NCBI GenBank assembly: GCA_028622995.1
Contig: JAJQJQ010000035.1
Span: forward strand, 310,001 to 374,000
Length of the DNA: 64,000 bases
DNA from: Panagrolaimus kolymaensis
Taxonomy: Eukaryota > Nematoda > Chromadorea > Rhabditida > Panagrolaimidae
Direction of reading: 5' to 3'
In this document: in pieces, positions 41,020 to 53,600 of the stretch
Position numbering within the stretch: the stretch's first letter is position 1
Layout: every line of letters begins with the position of its first letter
Made by a program: the position numbers and the translations under genes
The notes under the pieces: model-generated
What the model saw: only the letters and a program-made list of their open reading frames with translations
What the model was told of the DNA's origin: nothing
Databases searched by the model: none

Positions 41020-44000
41020 ATGCCATGGCCATTTAACAAAAGCGATGACCAAAAGGATGACCAAAGGGATGACCAACGAAGATCAACTTTTGGACAGGAA
41101 TATTTTTGTGCTCAAGGATATGATAACAAACGTGCTTTAATTCATAATGACGGGAATGTTAATGTTAAAACAATCACAGTAGAAAAAAAAATTAAAGTAT
41201 CTGTTGGGATAATGGAAATTTTTTTGGATTACCAAGGTCTTTGTAACGCTTTGCAATTAACAAAGACTGAAATGGTTAGCAAATATTTTACAAAACATGT
41301 TTATAAAACCATGATTTAGATAAGACTCTTTGGAAATAGATTAAATCGTCTTGAAGATATCTTGAAGTTTTTATATAAGATATTAACAACACGAATGATA
41401 GTTTGTTCTATTTACATTGTAACAGAAAATGCCTGTTTGATTAATCAGTCAAAAAATAACAATCTTAAACAAATTTCGAAGATTGCATTAGGGCATCATG
41501 TAGTTATTTGTATTCCTGTAAACGCTAAATTTTCAAAAACTGATGAAGTAAAATTAGTTAAAAATAAAATTTTAACCAAAGTTTGATTTATAGATTGAAG
41601 AAGAAATTTTAAAAGTAATTAATGGTAAAGAAAAGAAAGAAAATGGTAAACAACGTATACCAGAATATTTATTAAAAGGTGCTACAGCCTTAGTTGATTA
41701 CAAACATGTTTATGAAAAAAATACAATGGATTTATTAAAGGGTTTAACAACCATCAACTTTCCTGACACCGTATCTTTATTTGTGGATTTATCAAACAAA
41801 GAAAGCATTAATAAATTTAATAGTTCTGCTGCAAAAAATTCTTTAGCTATTATTTTTAAGCTTAAAAGATTTTTATACTTGGCAGAAAGCAAACGTTTGA
41901 ATGCACGTGAAATAAAAGGCCTTAACCAAATACTTACGGAAGCTGAAAAAAATAAAATTATAAATGGAATTAATGAAAACATCAAAAAATTAGAACATGC
42001 AAAGAAAGAATGTTTTCCTCCGCTAATAACATCGTCGTTATATCATAATTGCAAAGAATATGAAAATTATTATTTATTAGAAATATATTTAAGAAATGAG
42101 TTACCGACAATTTATACTACCCTTGAAAAATCTTTGGACGAAGCTTTTACTGCTTTAAACAGCACATTTTACGTTAGAATAAACGATTTATGGTTTATTG
42201 AAATGAATGACGACAATGCAGATTTTATAAAGCAGAATATTTTGAAAGGAAAGAAATTCATTTTTGTTAACAACAATTCAATACATTTAGCATCTTATAT
42301 TTATAGCGATAGAATAACTTGGGTATTCTCTCATGAAACACAATGGAGCAAAGCCGAACAGCCTGTTTTATGGTACTACGAGAAAAACGATTTTCTTATA
42401 GGACTTGCAACAACCTCACCTTCTTGTCGGTCAAAATATATTGATCCGCTGGATGGATTATATGTTGGTGTTTGTGAATGTAAGAAGGCTTTGAAAGCAT
42501 GGCTTTGTTTAAATTGTAAACTTTTTTTACATTTTACAAATACTGGTCGCGCAATATGTGAATGTGGAACGTATAGCACGAAAGATATAAGCAAAATATG
42601 TTTTGATTGTCAAGGCTTCTCAAATATTACTTTACCTAATAAACATAATGACTATATTTCTGAAAGTGATCAAAAAAGTGACACAGCTATAATTAGCGTA
42701 ACTACAAACGTCGAGTAAGTGATTCATTAATTTTTGTATAAAGTTGATAGTTGATAGGCATTAAGTTTTTTCCCTTAATTTCGTTATTTTTAATTATATG
42801 ATACAATAATATTAAATTTATTTTAATTTCTTTACTCTTTCTTTACCTTTTACATTTTTATGCTAACCTAAATTTATTAAACCCTATTTTCATTTTCAGA
42901 GAGCAAGACGTTAAAATCCTTCACGATGAATGGGACAAAAAGAAAACGTTTAATATTGTATTTATTGGTAAAACTGGAGCAGGAAAGTCGATGATGGTTA
43001 ATAGCATTTATAATTATTTAATGTATGATTTTGACACCGCTGCAAAAGAAAAAATAATGACCTGCTTTCTGCCACTAAAATTTCAATTACAAACGCCAGA
43101 TTACACAAATGTTGTTTTTGAAGCCGGTCCTTCGGATGAGAATGAAAATTCAAACGACAAAGGTCAATCAGTAACCCAGAAACCAAAAATTTATACTATG
43201 GATTCCTTCAAATATAAACTTAATATCATTGATACTCCCGGGTTAGGCGATACTCGAGGATCAGAGCAAGATCAAATTAATCTTGAATTAATCCAGGAAA
43301 AATTGGCTGAAGTGGAAAATCTTAATGCAATTTGTTTTATAATGAAATCAAATATCTTGATTCCAAATTTTGAAATGATAATGCGGGATTTACTTTCATT
43401 ATTTCCAAAATCTGCATTGAAAAATGTTTTCTTCATTTTTACTCATGCAAATTCGTCATTCTTTACTATTGGTGATACTCGAGAACCCATTGATGCGTTT
43501 ATCGAAAAATTTAAAGAAACTAATAATGCTGAAATTCCATTTGCGCCGAACAATGTTTGTTGCGTTGATAGTGAAGCTTTTATGTATTTTATTGCAACAA
43601 AACAAGGTTATAATTATCATAATCGCGATCATGAAAGTTTTCGATTTAGTTGGGATGAATCAAAGAAATCTATCGAAAAGTTTTTACAACATTTGGAAGA
43701 AATGGAACCGGTTGATACTGTTGAAATTTGTATGAATTATGAACTTCAAAAAATTGCTACTGACTTAACAAAACAAAATGAAGAAAGGTTGAAAGAGCTC
43801 ATTCCTCCAATTTTAACGCAGATTACGAAAATTTCGTTAACCTCAAAATTTAATTCAAATAGAGATCATGAAAATAATGTTCCCGATAAAATGCTATCGA
43901 AAATATTTGAAGGTTTATTTTTATGTTTAAAATATGTTAACGATGAACTTAAACAACGCATAGAACTTTTTATTGAAAAGTATGGTGCCCCGTATAAAAC

Positions 44001-46096
44001 CCAATTAGAAACATTAAAAGCTATATTATATCCCCCCACTTCAATAAAATCAGTGGATAATAATAACAAAGTGCCAGCGATTGAAAATAAAAAAAAAGAT
44101 CGAAAAACCTTTGTTGACAAGTTAAAAAATGTTGCTGAAAATCTTGCAATACTATGGGATTTAGAGGGAATACCATCTAACTTAATTAAAGCATATGCTC
44201 AAATTCAAACGGCTCTAACTTTAAAATATGAAAGCCTACAAAATGAGAAATTGAAAGAAGCACTAAAAGAATTTGCTGAAGAATCAACGATAAGCGTTGA
44301 AATCAAAAATGATATTAATGACCAATTTCATCTAGTTGAAAAATCAAATAATGATTATGAAGTTTATTGTGAATGTGGAATACAATCTATAAAAAATTTG
44401 AAGAAAAAATGTTTCATATGCGTGAAAAACGATGCGAATAAAACTTTTAATGATATAGAAAGTGATATTATGACTGAATATGATCACCCTATTGCTTTAA
44501 CTCACTGCTTAAATAAAGTTGCAAAATTACTTGAGGAAGCGTGGAAAAATAAAAGTATTGCAAAAATTTTAGGTGGAGAAATTCTTGAAATACAACTTGC
44601 GAAAAATTGCAAGTTAGAAGACTTAAAAATCCAAGAATTAATTGACGCTCTTATTAATATAGAACTGATTTTATTATCAGATGATGAACTTTACGCTTAT
44701 ATCCAAATATTGAGACAAAAATTACAAGACGAACAACAAAGTCGTGAACAAAACGGAAAATTAATTGAATTATTTGTTGGTGAAAGAATAGTATTTTCTT
44801 ATATTTTGCAAGAATCTTCAACTTCGAAAGGGTTAGTTCATTTCAAAAAAGAGAGCGTTGAAAATCTTCTTATAGTAAGTTAAAAAAACTTTTTTACGTC
44901 TTAGGATTATTTTGACTTTTTTTGAGATAAAAGAAAATTCGAACTTAGAAAATCAACACTTTATTCTCGCTGAATCAAAAAATGTTATTATTGATTATAT
45001 TTTTGAATGGGAAAATTCTTGTGATGCAACGATTTTGCCATTAATGAATGCCATATGCATTTCGCCAATTACTGTAGTTGATTATAACCCTATCAATGAT
45101 GGTATCAAAAAAGTATAAAATAAAACTACTAAATGAAGCTTTTAGACATACATAGGTTCCTTGCATTAGTTGATTGCTCTTCCACAAAGCCTAAACTTAG
45201 TTTTGATTCAGATTCAACGAAAATTATTAAAGGTTAGTCTTAAAATAATAGCGTAAAGAAGATGAAAGAAATTTTTATATAACTTTAAGGATCCATAACA
45301 GCGTTAGGTTCAGCAGAAATTCCAAAAAATGCATTAAAAACGATGACCTCAATAATTTTTGAAAATTCCCCCGAGTTATTTTATTTCATTGCAATCCCCG
45401 AAAATCAAATGCCACGTTTGATAAAGGCAGAATCCATTGTTGCCGAATTACTTAAAGAAGCCGCGAAAGATTTCAACATGGATGAAACCATTATTCTTAC
45501 AATTCCTCGCCACTTTGAAGATTCACAAAAACAAGCATATTTAAAAGCAGTCGAATATGCAAAATTAAAAAGTGTTAAATTTGTTGATGAAATTATTGCT
45601 TTTGCTTTTGGTTATGAATTGGAACATCAAGTTCCACCAAATGCAAAATATTTATTAATCCATTATTTTTACCCTCAATTAACAATTTCTTTAATCCAAT
45701 CTGGAACAGGTAAAAATAAAGAGTTGATCACTCAGAAAATTGAATATGAAAATTTAAATAATCTTGCGAGCAACTTTTATGACGACATTATCCATGAAGC
45801 AGTCGATGATATTATGTGGGGGTTTAATTTTCCTCCTGATTTTAAATTAGCAAAAAAATAATTATAGGAACGAAACCGATTCCAGCAATTTTGCTAAGCT
45901 TTTCCAATCAATTACAAAGATTTTGGAAGAAAACAAAGAAATTGACGATGTTATCGTTGGAGGCCATCAATTGCTTTTTGCTATAGTTACAGATTATTGT
46001 AAAAATCAAAATACTTTTCGGATTGATGATCCTGAAATTTCAATTGCACGAGGAGCTAATATGGCTTATTATTATTCACTTGACACAATAAATTAA
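41020..46096 (+). CDS. Giant mosaic: Hsp70-derived lid, Cys clusters, P-loop G domain, Hsp70-like nucleotide domain
   Basis: Eight exons (41020-41274, 41320-41547, 41594-42714, 42900-44831, 44905-45101, 45146-45232, 45290-45821, 45868-46096) sum to 1526 residues in phase; several introns are only 44-46 bases. Order: unassigned N-terminus; Hsp70-like lid, residues about 236-321 (HAKKECFPPLITSSLYHN); first Cys cluster, about 455-503; G domain with GKTGAGKS (558), DTPGLGDTRG (646) and THAN (716), resembling the eukaryotic G-domain family with DTPGxGDTRGxxQD and LNAICFxxK; long helical region; second Cys cluster YCECG...CFIC near 1025; degenerate Hsp70 nucleotide domain from about 1246 (TIPRHFEDSQKQAYLKA, DDVIVGGHQLLF). 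An ATTTTAG-like acceptor (ATGTTTTAG) abuts the ATG. GTP binding is likely and Hsp70-type ATPase unlikely. I know of no described protein with this architecture. Confidence 0.72.
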
Positions 46097-46326
46097 AAAA
46101 TTAAATAAAGCCTTTTTTGAATATTCACTTTCTAACAAATTAAAAAAGTTTGGCTTTATTTTAATAATGTGTGACGTTATTTTTGCAATAAACGATTCAT
46201 GACAAATTATTAGCCATTCCAAGTTTTGAAACATTTAATAAACTTGAAATTTGAGAATAAATTATCCAAGTTTTTTTTCAATTGCTCCCTTTTTATGAGC
46301 AGTAATTCTTTTTTGCTTTTAAAAAA

Positions 46327-46404
46327 GATGAGCAAAACTCAGATGAAGTTGTAGCCATTGGAGCGGCATATTATGCTTATCATTTATTTTCTAATGAAAT
46401 ATAA
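46327..46404 (+). pseudogene. Relic of an Hsp70 nucleotide-domain C-terminus
   Basis: An open stretch reads DEQNSDEVVAIGAAYYAYH and a few more residues to a stop. The core DEVVAIGAA matches the conserved PDEAVAYGAA strand that ends Hsp70 nucleotide domains, and is closer to consensus than the equivalent segments in the two upstream genes. No upstream exon with start or splice continuity was found between 46097 and 46326, so it looks like debris of a further copy. An unrecognised final exon of the mosaic gene is the alternative, but that gene already has a stop at 46096. Confidence 0.5.
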
Positions 46405-46615
46405 TTACTTATCTCAGTAAAGTAATTATTCATTTTTAAAATAATATTTATTAATTATAAATTATATAAATCAAGTGATGAATTTAAAATATTAAAAACC
46501 AAATCATAACTCCTTGATCCCAATAAGCACAAAAAGAATTCTCAAAGACAGAAGTTAAAATTTTTAAATATTATTTATTATTAATTATTATTACAAAAAT
46601 ACAAAACACAAAAAA

Positions 46616-47050
46616 TTAGGGATTGTATTCGATTGGAAGATTCTTGCGGCGGACCATTCCATCACCTTGGAACCATTCACGGCGGAATTGTTTAGCAGCG
46701 CCATCAGGAGTGTTTGTCCATTCAATGGTGATGCGATCATTGTTCGTATCTTCAGCAGCCATGTCGAAGGAGTCACAGGAGACAGCCATAAGAACAGCTT
46801 CTTTAGGATCAAGAACACCGCAGGGAGGATCAACACCGAGGCGCTTCATGTTGGTTGTCTTGATAGCCCATCCAATACGACGTCCACCAGCATTGACGAT
46901 CTAAAAAAAATTAACAAATTAGTAAACAAAAAAAGTTTTAAAAAAGAAACCAACCTTGATGTGATAGGTATGTTTATCATCATATGGAGCGTTGAAGACG
47001 ATCTTATTACCAGGTTGAGTAGCAATATCACCAGGAGGAACGGAAGCCAT
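46616..47050 (-). CDS. msp: Major sperm protein
   Basis: Two exons, 46955-47050 and 46616-46900, with a 54-base intron, give exactly 126 residues, the standard MSP length. Sequence landmarks are [58 protein letters not shown] and the C-terminal [11 protein letters not shown] polymerises into the filaments that drive crawling of the amoeboid nematode sperm and is also released as an oocyte-maturation signal. The intron lies between HTYHIK and IVNAGG; C. elegans msp genes generally lack introns while several parasitic nematodes have one. A TATAAAAG box lies about 100 bases upstream. This gene fixes the phylum. Confidence 0.97.
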
Positions 47051-47145
47051 TTTGATTTCGAAGATGAGAGACAGAGAGGAGAGCACGAGAAGTAAGTCAA
47101 CGAAGCGTCGACTAAGACTGATGACTTTTCATTGCCATGGCTTTC

Positions 47146-47153
47146 CTTTTATA
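47146..47153 (-). promoter_or_regulatory. TATA box of the msp gene
   Basis: On the minus strand the sequence reads GTATAAAAGG, about 96 bases before the msp start codon. Compact TATA-containing promoters are typical of nematode msp genes, which are strongly expressed in spermatocytes. The interval to the ATG has no other good TATA match. Confidence 0.6.
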
Positions 47154-47301
47154 CGTTTTTGAAGGTTTCAAAAAATGAGTGCTTGAAACATGCAAATTTT
47201 TTGAACTCTCGATGCTACAATGCTTGCGTCTCGAAACTTTGTCTTTCCAACTTTCTTTTTTAAAGCTTTTTTTTATTGTTTCATCGGTGGTAGCAGCAGC
47301 A

Positions 47302-48855
47302 ATGTGTAATGATGATGAATTGGAATCAATAAATGGCTCATTAATGTCGAAGGAAGAAATACTTGAAAATGTTGGAATCTTAGAAGCTCCTGATTGGTCA
47401 ATTATAAATGCATTTGATTCAAATGATATTGGAAAAAGTTTACAACAAAGAATGCTTCATTGGGGACCAATGCTTACTGTGTTTCTCACTGTTACTGTAA
47501 GTTTGTGTTTATAAAAAATACTAATATGTACAATCAAAGATTTTCAGATAGGATTAACAACGACGACCGTGTTCTTTAACTATTGGTCTCCTTTGGAATC
47601 CATATCTGGATTTATCAATATTTCAATTTTCTTATTTTTCGATCTTTCATCTTTGGTATATTTGATTCAAGCATCAAAAATTGGTGGTGGTTATGTTAAA
47701 AAAAGTTGGATACCTGAAGATGAATCCTTTCATCAAAGGCTTCAATATTGTTCCATTTGTAAAGGATATAAAGCTCCAAGATCTCATCATTGTTCAATAT
47801 GTAATCGTTGCGTACTCAAAATGGATCATCATTGTCGTAAGTTTAAACTTTAAGCTTTATTTCACTTTATAATTAATGTAATTTTTAGCATGGGTAAATA
47901 ATTGTGTTGGACATCGAAATCATGCATTGTTTGTTAAATTTTGTGCTGCTGCAATTATTGGCTGCCTTCATTCTTTTGTCATTCTTTCGAAATGCGTTAT
48001 AACAACCCTTTATATGGTATGTATTCATGATGATGGTTAAAAACGATTTAATCTTTTACATTTTTTAGATGTCAAACCCTGATATTAAGCCGATTGATAC
48101 AAAATTGTTACCTATTTCTGATATGAATACATTTAAGATTGCACTTACTGGAATGTCGTTATCTTCTGGTGTTGTTGTTTCCGTGATTCCATTATTATAC
48201 ATTCAACTCAAAGCAATTTATTACAACAAGACTCAAATCGAACAATATATTGGTTAGTTTTTTGGAAAAAAGCTTTCATATATCTTTTATTTTTAGTTGT
48301 TAAGGCTGAAACTTTACGAGAAAAAGATGATGCAATGTTTGTTTATCCTTATGATCTTGGATGGCGTCGAAATGTTTCAGAGGTGCTTGGAAATGGTACT
48401 TTTCCAAAAGGCAATGGTATTTGGTGGCCAATTCGAGGAGATTGCACGCAATTTACTTTTTCTGTGAGCTTTTATTTACTTTATTTTATACTTATTTTCT
48501 TTCATTTTTTAAGGAAGAACAATTGGATCAAAAGCATGAAAAATTACTTCATACTCGCATTGGTACTATTGGAACAAATTATAATGGTGGAAGATATTTG
48601 AATGCATTATTATTTCATGGTCCAATCGTATTTATATGTCAACCTTTAACTGATAATCGTCGAGTGGCTGTAAATATTGGTGAAAAATGGGCAATTACTC
48701 GTCAAGAAAAATATTGGGTTTATGCTAAACGAGTTGAAGAGCAACAAGCATTTATTGATGAAGATGGCAGCACTCAGAAAACTTTTATTGAATCTGATCC
48801 TTTGGCACGTGGATGGTTTCCTACAGCTTGTTTAATGGCAACAAAAGATGAATAA
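47302..48855 (+). CDS. ZDHHC6: DHHC palmitoyltransferase, ZDHHC6-like
   Basis: Six exons (47302-47496, 47548-47836, 47889-48016, 48069-48252, 48297-48463, 48514-48855) give 434 residues. The DHHC cysteine-rich domain is complete: [40 protein letters not shown]. Two membrane segments precede it ([39 protein letters not shown]) and two follow ([38 protein letters not shown]). The C-terminal region ([24 protein letters not shown]) looks like the SH3-type domain that distinguishes ZDHHC6, an ER enzyme that S-palmitoylates ER proteins. The start at 47302 is chosen because the in-frame region before it contains a TAGCAG acceptor and an intron-like pyrimidine tract; a start at 47179 is possible. Confidence 0.9.
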
Positions 48856-49141
48856 TTCTAAATTTTAGTTATGTATAGTTATTTTTATTTGTTTTATATT
48901 TCTACTTTTCTTCATGGAATAATAAAATCGTGACATAAAAATGCTAAAAAAAGAAAAGAAATTAGCTTTGATCCTATTGCTTTCAGTTAGAAATGTGTTT
49001 ACGAATCATTTATTTTATTGAATCTAACTATAATTTTTGTAAACAACGAACGAACATTATAAAATTAAACAAAATATACAAAATTCAAATAAGTTTACAA
49101 TTTTGATGCAAAAGTTGGTTGTGGTTGAATATTTGAAACAT

Positions 49142-49791
49142 TTAATGCAACAACACATCAGGAATCCAAGCAAATGCTTTTCCTTTACGAATTTGATATC
49201 GAAATTTGCATTTCATTTCCAAACAATATCCACTTCCTTCAATAAATTCATGAGTGTATTTTTTGCTGATTTTTATTGCTTCTTCAAGGGTATCAAGGCT
49301 CTGGGGTTGAGTATATATTAATCTAAAAAAAACTTTCGAACTTTGAATGAATAATTTTTTAAGGCATATTTTTTAACTTACCTCAAGCGTGTTGTTGGTT
49401 GACATGAGATAAGTAGCGTTTCAAATTCAATAATCGAATTTGTGGAAATAGTTAGCGACCATAAAAATGGACATAATCGAAAAATATCTTCACAATGATG
49501 AAGTAAAATTATTGGTAGATAAATGCTTAAATGATTGAGTTGGAATGGGCGAGTGGAAAAATAAAGTAAATCATTGCTAATTATTGGATCGGTGAAATTT
49601 AAGGTTCCATTTGGTGGCAAATATAAATTAGTGATATGGGATGTTGAAGCTAATTTTGTTGGAGGACTCGAATTTGAAACACTAGAAGCAAATAATCGGT
49701 TACAGTAATCTAAATATTTATTCAAAATTGGAATTTTCATTTTATTATTTTTACTTTTTTTAAAAGACACAATTTGAAAAATACCTTCCAT
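49142..49791 (-). CDS. Unknown conserved-looking protein
   Basis: Two exons, 49382-49791 and 49142-49322, join in phase to 196 residues. The family is not recognised. Two in-frame starts are possible: the one used here (MEGIFQIVSF) and one at 49740 (MKIPILNKYLDYC). The mid part is hydrophobic but not clearly membrane-spanning (LSIYLPIILLHHCEDIFRLC), and the last exon is more polar (LDTLEEAIKISKKYTHEF). Codon use and clean splice sites support a real gene. It converges on the palmitoyltransferase gene with about 290 bases between the stops. Confidence 0.6.
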
Positions 49792-50606
49792 AAAAAAGGT
49801 GGATAACAATTAGGCCACTTTAAATTGCAATTGCAGGAATTTTAAAATAATGGCTCCACAAATGTTTGATCATCCCCTCATTCTCATCCTCAATGATTAC
49901 CATTGAAAAAAAACAAGCAAGCAAGCAATTTTTACAAAAGCTGTGAATTTAGTCCATTTTCTTTTTTCTCTCACATCTCTCAAACATTCAAACAAAAATT
50001 AGTTTTTTTTGAATTATATCCCTAAACTCTTATCTTCAAATTATTTTTTTTATTAATCAAAAAAAATGTCATTAATACTTCTTTGTCTTTCTTCTTCTTG
50101 TTCAAAATTTTTCAAAAAAATAAAATGTAAGGGAAAAATTGAAGAAGAAATAAGAACAAGTGGCAAAAAGTGAAGGCGGGGGCACATCAACGTCGCCACC
50201 GTTACTATAAAGTGGCAAGAAAGAGAGTAAGCAGTAGATTTAAAAAAAGACAATAAATCGATTTCTCGATATATTTTTTTTCTTTTTGCCACTGGGCTTA
50301 AAGATGGATTATAAAGGAGGATCACAACAAAAAAGAAAAGAAAGAAGATTGCAATAAAGCTAGAAAAAAATAGACATAAGCAACCTGAAGAAGAAAAAAA
50401 AGCAAAGCACAAAGCAAGCAAGTTTTAACGATTTTTTCTTTATTTTTGCCGCCATCGCCGCCCGCTAAAATTGCACTTTATTTTTACGTTTTTTTCTTCA
50501 TGAATCTTCTGTTTTATTTTAATTGATTTTTTTTAAGAAACTTCAATCAATGATAGAATTTTATTAATTTTTATTTTTTATATTTCTATCAGCCATTTAT
50601 AAAGCC
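49792..50606. other. Intergenic region between divergent genes
   Basis: AT-rich region expected to contain promoters for the minus-strand gene at 49142-49791 and the plus-strand SH3BGR-like gene. An open minus-strand frame at 50053-50421 is Phe/Leu/Ser low complexity with no domain. No RNA gene or repeat seen. Confidence 0.4.
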
Positions 50607-53600
50607 ATGACTGCAACAGCAATTCCAATACCACCACCAACCGAAAATGGTGTAATTCCAACGCCAGCATCATCAAATCCTGAAGATGATGAAAAGCCTC
50701 TTAAAGTTTTTATTTCTTCTGTTAGTGCTAATTATGAGGTTTGTTTTTTTTCATCCATTGACATAAAACGGAGACAAAAATGTGAAGGTAAAAAAATGAT
50801 TGCACTTTTTTGTCAAAAAAATCAGACACATGATTTTCGTTCCAGCCATAGCTCAGTTGGTAGAGCGGAGGACTGTAGTTTAATAAAAATGGCCATCCTT
50901 AGGTCGCTGGTTCAAATCCGGCTGGCTGGAAAATTTTTTGCATTTTTTCTTTTCAAACATAAGAATTACAAAAATAATATAATTTTATTATTGCAATTCT
51001 TTATTTTTATTTTTTATTTTCAAAGCAAATTCAAAAAACCATTTTGTTTTTAAATACAGACAATTTTAAATTTCAGATGCGAAAACATCAACAAAAAGCT
51101 ATTATGATTCTTGATGGTTTAAATGTTCCCTTTCGAATTATTGATATTACAGTTAGAGGAAATGAAATGGAACGAGAAATAATGAAAGTTAAAGCATCAG
51201 AGAAAAAGCCCCAACCTATTTTACCTCCACAATTTGTTTGGAAAGATGAATATCTTGGAGTAAGTGTTTATTTAAAATAAATGTAAAAATTTTACTTTGA
51301 AATATGTTGAAATTAATTTTTTTGACCAAATGGTTTAAAAAAATAAAATAATTTGCTCATAAGCAGAAAAATATTTAAAGCTAAGAGGTGGCCTAAATTC
51401 GTAAAAACTTTTGTATAAAATAAGTGACAAATATCGGAATTTTAATTATCGATTTTTAAATTTTTTTTATTGATTATGCCAAAAATATAAAGTTCAAGCT
51501 TATCCATGAATTTGAAATGTTCATATGAAATACTCTCAAGGGATTTAACATGATATTATTAATGGCAAAATTAATTTTTGAATAGGCATGAGTTAGCTCT
51601 AAATTTGTTCAAGGATCAAACAAAAATTAATAAAGATGTTGCCAACAATTTTAAATTAAATTAAAATTCTGCGAACGTATCAAAGCTCGCTCAACAAACC
51701 ACTTTTAAAAATTAACAGATTTTCAGAAAAAAAAACTAATTTACATTTTAATTTCTAGGATTATGATGATTTTGAATTTGCAAATGAATGCAATGTTCTT
51801 GAAGAATTTTTAAAGCTTATTCCTCCATTCGATCCAGCTACATTAATTCCTCCAGAACCCGAACCTGAATCGGAAGAAGAGGAGGAGGAAGATGAATACG
51901 AGGATATTTATGAAGACGACGAAGAGGGCATTGAAGAGGAAGATGTTGAAGGCGAAGAGGAGATCGAAGATGAGGAAATGGAAATAGATGAAGAAGAAAA
52001 TATTGAAGATGAGGAAGAAGAGCCAGTGCCGAAAAAGAAAACAAAAACTGATGAGGCGGCTAAAAAACCTGCAGCAGCGAAGGATAGTAAAAAAGCTGAT
52101 GAAAAGAAAACCGATGCTAAAAAGGAGGCAGCGACGAAGGACAAATCGAAGGTGGATGAAAAGAAAAAATCAAGTGATAAAGATTCTGGCAAAACTGATG
52201 CCAAAAAAGTTTCTACCAAAACTGCTGATAAAAAAGACGGCGAAAAGAAGGCTTCATCGACAGACGCAAAAAAGACAACCGATGCAAAACAATCATCGGA
52301 TAAAGCAAAATCATCTACATCATCCAAATCTGCAACGGACAAAGCCAAACTCGATTCCAAAACAGCTGAGAAAAAGGCATCATCATCTTCCGATAAAACC
52401 AAAACTGAAAGCAAGGAAAAATCCTCTAAAACTAAAGAAAGCAGCTCCAGCAAGGAAAAAACAAAAACAACGGATGAGAAAAAGTCTTCGTCATCATCGT
52501 CGAAGGATAAAGAAGCAACCGAAGCTAAAAAATCTTCGTCTTCGAGTGACAAAAAGCCTACTGAAAAGAAAACTTTGAGTAGCGATAAAGAAAAACCTTC
52601 TTCCAAATCAACTTCAGAAACCAAAAAATCTTCTGATAAAGAATCCAAAGAAAAAACCACCGAAAAGTCTGCAGAGAAAAAATCTTCGTCATCAACAGAT
52701 AAAACTAAAACTGATTCTAAAAGCGCTGAGAAAAAGCCATCTTCATCGACGGACAAAGCCAAACCAGATTCTAAATCGGCTGACAAAAAATCTTCATCTT
52801 CAGATAAAACCAAAACTGAAAGCAAAGAAAAATCCTCCAAGTCATCCTCAGAAACTAAAAAACCTTCTGAAAAAGATTCAAATGAAAAAACAAGCGATAA
52901 AACGACTTCAGATGTTGAAAAGAAAAAGAGAAGTGAATCGACCAAAAGAAAAGAGGGCGATGAGGAAAAGAAAAAAGCTGAAACCAAATCCAAGTCAACT
53001 TCAGATAAAGAGAAGGACGTTAAAAAAGTTGATGAAACTAAAAAACGCAGCGAATCCAAAAAGCGAACGGAAGATAAAGATGAGAAAAAGCCAAGTACTT
53101 CGAAGGATGATGAAAAGAAAAAAGTTGAATCGAAGGAGAAAAAGCCCTCCACTGATTCGAAAGATAAAAAGAAAGAATCAGAGAAGGAAGGTGATAATAA
53201 GAAAGAAGTTACCGATGAGGATAAGAAAAAAGCTGAAGCTAAAAAGAAGGCGGATGATGAGGCTAAAAAGAAAAAGGAAGCAGAAGCGAAGAAAAAGGCC
53301 GATGAAGAAAAGAAAAAGGCTGAAGAGGAAGCCAAGAAAAAGGCAGAGGAAAAGAAAAAGAAAGAAGTTGAAGTTAAAAAGAAGGCGGAAGAGCAACCAA
53401 AAAAAATGTCATTGGCTGATATGTTAAAAGCCGCAGCTCAGCAAATGGAAAATGGCGGTGATCTTGAAGCAGACGACGAGGAATATGAAGATGAGGAATG
53501 GGAGGATGAATATGTAGTTCCAACCAAGCCATTAGATCCTATTGCAGCCATTGTTGCAGCCGCCGCAGCAGAGCGAAAGAAAAAGGAGGATGAAGCAAAG

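Noticed and set aside
50053..50421. Minus-strand 122-codon frame
   Set aside because: Phe/Leu/Ser low complexity from poly-A/GAA-rich DNA; no splice partner.
51908..53335. Long minus-strand open frame (475 residues, Ser/Phe-rich) opposite the SH3BGR-like tail
   Set aside because: It is the complement of Lys/Glu/Ser-rich codons (AAA, GAA, TCT), which automatically yields Phe/Phe-Ser frames without stops. No domain or start context.
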